Assembly: GCA_007134525.1 (NCBI GenBank)
Contig: SLKR01000070.1
Coordinates: 1-42,045 of the forward strand
Length of the DNA: 42,045 nt
Direction: 5' to 3'
Source: Bacteroidales bacterium
GTDB lineage: Bacteria > Bacteroidota > Bacteroidia > Bacteroidales > UBA7960
Translations under genes and position numbers: made by a program
In this document: positions 41,934-42,045 of the stretch, in pieces
Numbering within the stretch: the first letter of the stretch is position 1
How the letters are laid out: each line of letters starts with the position of its first letter
Notes under the pieces: model-generated
Told to the model about the DNA's origin: nothing
Seen by the model: only the letters and a program-made list of their open reading frames with translations
Databases searched by the model: none

Positions 41934-42045
41934 TAAAGATATGGCTTTTTTTGAATATGGTGAATTGGCTCATCTCTCATGAGAGTAGGGCGTGATACTT
42001 TTCCCTTCTTTGCAATACGGATAGAATCACTCAAATACTCATGCA
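41934..42045 (-). CDS. Possible C-terminal end of a gene entering from the right edge
   Basis: A minus-strand frame is open from the right edge to a TAG at 41934-41936, reading about 37 residues (HEYLSDSIRIAKKGK, then VSRPTLMRDEPIHHI, ending KKPYLYFL). It is basic and has no recognisable motif. An open frame of this length is easily found by chance, so it is only a candidate. The span from 41857 to 41933 holds the leader of the barrel gene and shows nothing else. Confidence 0.25.

Noticed and set aside
41974-41985. Perfect 12-base palindrome CTCTCATGAGAG near the right edge
   Set aside because: Single copy without context; may simply be part of the coding tail of the gene beyond the edge.
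1-42045. tRNA, rRNA, CRISPR arrays, insertion sequences or prophage genes
   Set aside because: No cloverleaf-like sequence, regularly spaced repeats, transposase or phage proteins were recognised anywhere in the window.

Overview
The window looks like a chromosomal segment of a Bacteroidota bacterium, probably Bacteroidales or Marinilabiliales. This rests on the gene families (GldB, HU-CCDC81/SPOR protein, GH3-family protein, Ig-like T9SS-type surface protein, Bacteroidota-style MraY and FtsZ), the glycine-lipid acyltransferase pair, promoters of the TTTG / TAnnTTTG type, and the near absence of Shine-Dalgarno sites. No phage, insertion sequence, CRISPR array, rRNA or tRNA was seen; it is mostly core genome.

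Layout. 1-1014: the 5' end of a large Ig-like surface protein running off the left edge, an AT-rich gap and a terminator. 1021-9912 (minus strand): AbgT-type transporter, S9 peptidase, IspE, a large AsmA-like protein, an RluB-type pseudouridine synthase, a small helical protein and an FKBP lipoprotein. 9979-24552 (minus strand): a complete-looking dcw cell wall and division cluster in the order mraZ-rsmH-ftsL-ftsI-murE-mraY-murD-ftsW-murG-murC-ftsQ-ftsA-ftsZ, preceded by three TGGG boxes with a 10-bp period that look like the MraZ operator. 24871-27344 (plus strand): glsA-glsB-like acyltransferases and EngB. 27357-31102: GldB-like lipoprotein, a beta-barrel protein, NAD synthetase and a NifU C-terminal-type protein. 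31177-36215 (minus strand): alkyltransferase-like protein, TrmB, HU/SPOR protein, KdsB, deoxynucleoside kinase and GH3 protein. 36344-40821 (plus strand): a tight operon of histidine kinase, LolA-like protein, exported YidD and two TPR/membrane-hairpin paralogues. 40825-41856 (minus strand): a TM2-domain protein and a beta-barrel protein, followed by the possible tail of another gene.

How the genes fit together. The dcw block makes lipid II and the divisome. Nearby genes supply other envelope functions: isoprenoid precursors (ispE), KDO for LPS (kdsB), glycine lipids (glsA/glsB), lipid or outer-membrane transport (AsmA-like, LolA-like), membrane protein insertion (YidD) and septal peptidoglycan binding (SPOR).

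The most striking anomaly is murD. Only the C-terminal third to half (182 codons) is present between mraY and ftsW, with no room for the substrate-binding N-terminal and ATPase domains. The residue expected to be the D-Glu-binding lysine is threonine, and a near-identical 15/16-bp direct repeat lies at the truncation junction. Other notable points are the MraZ operator, an 18-bp A/T tract inside the GH3 coding sequence, a cysteine-free alkyltransferase-like protein, and the uncharacterised YidD/TPR envelope operon.
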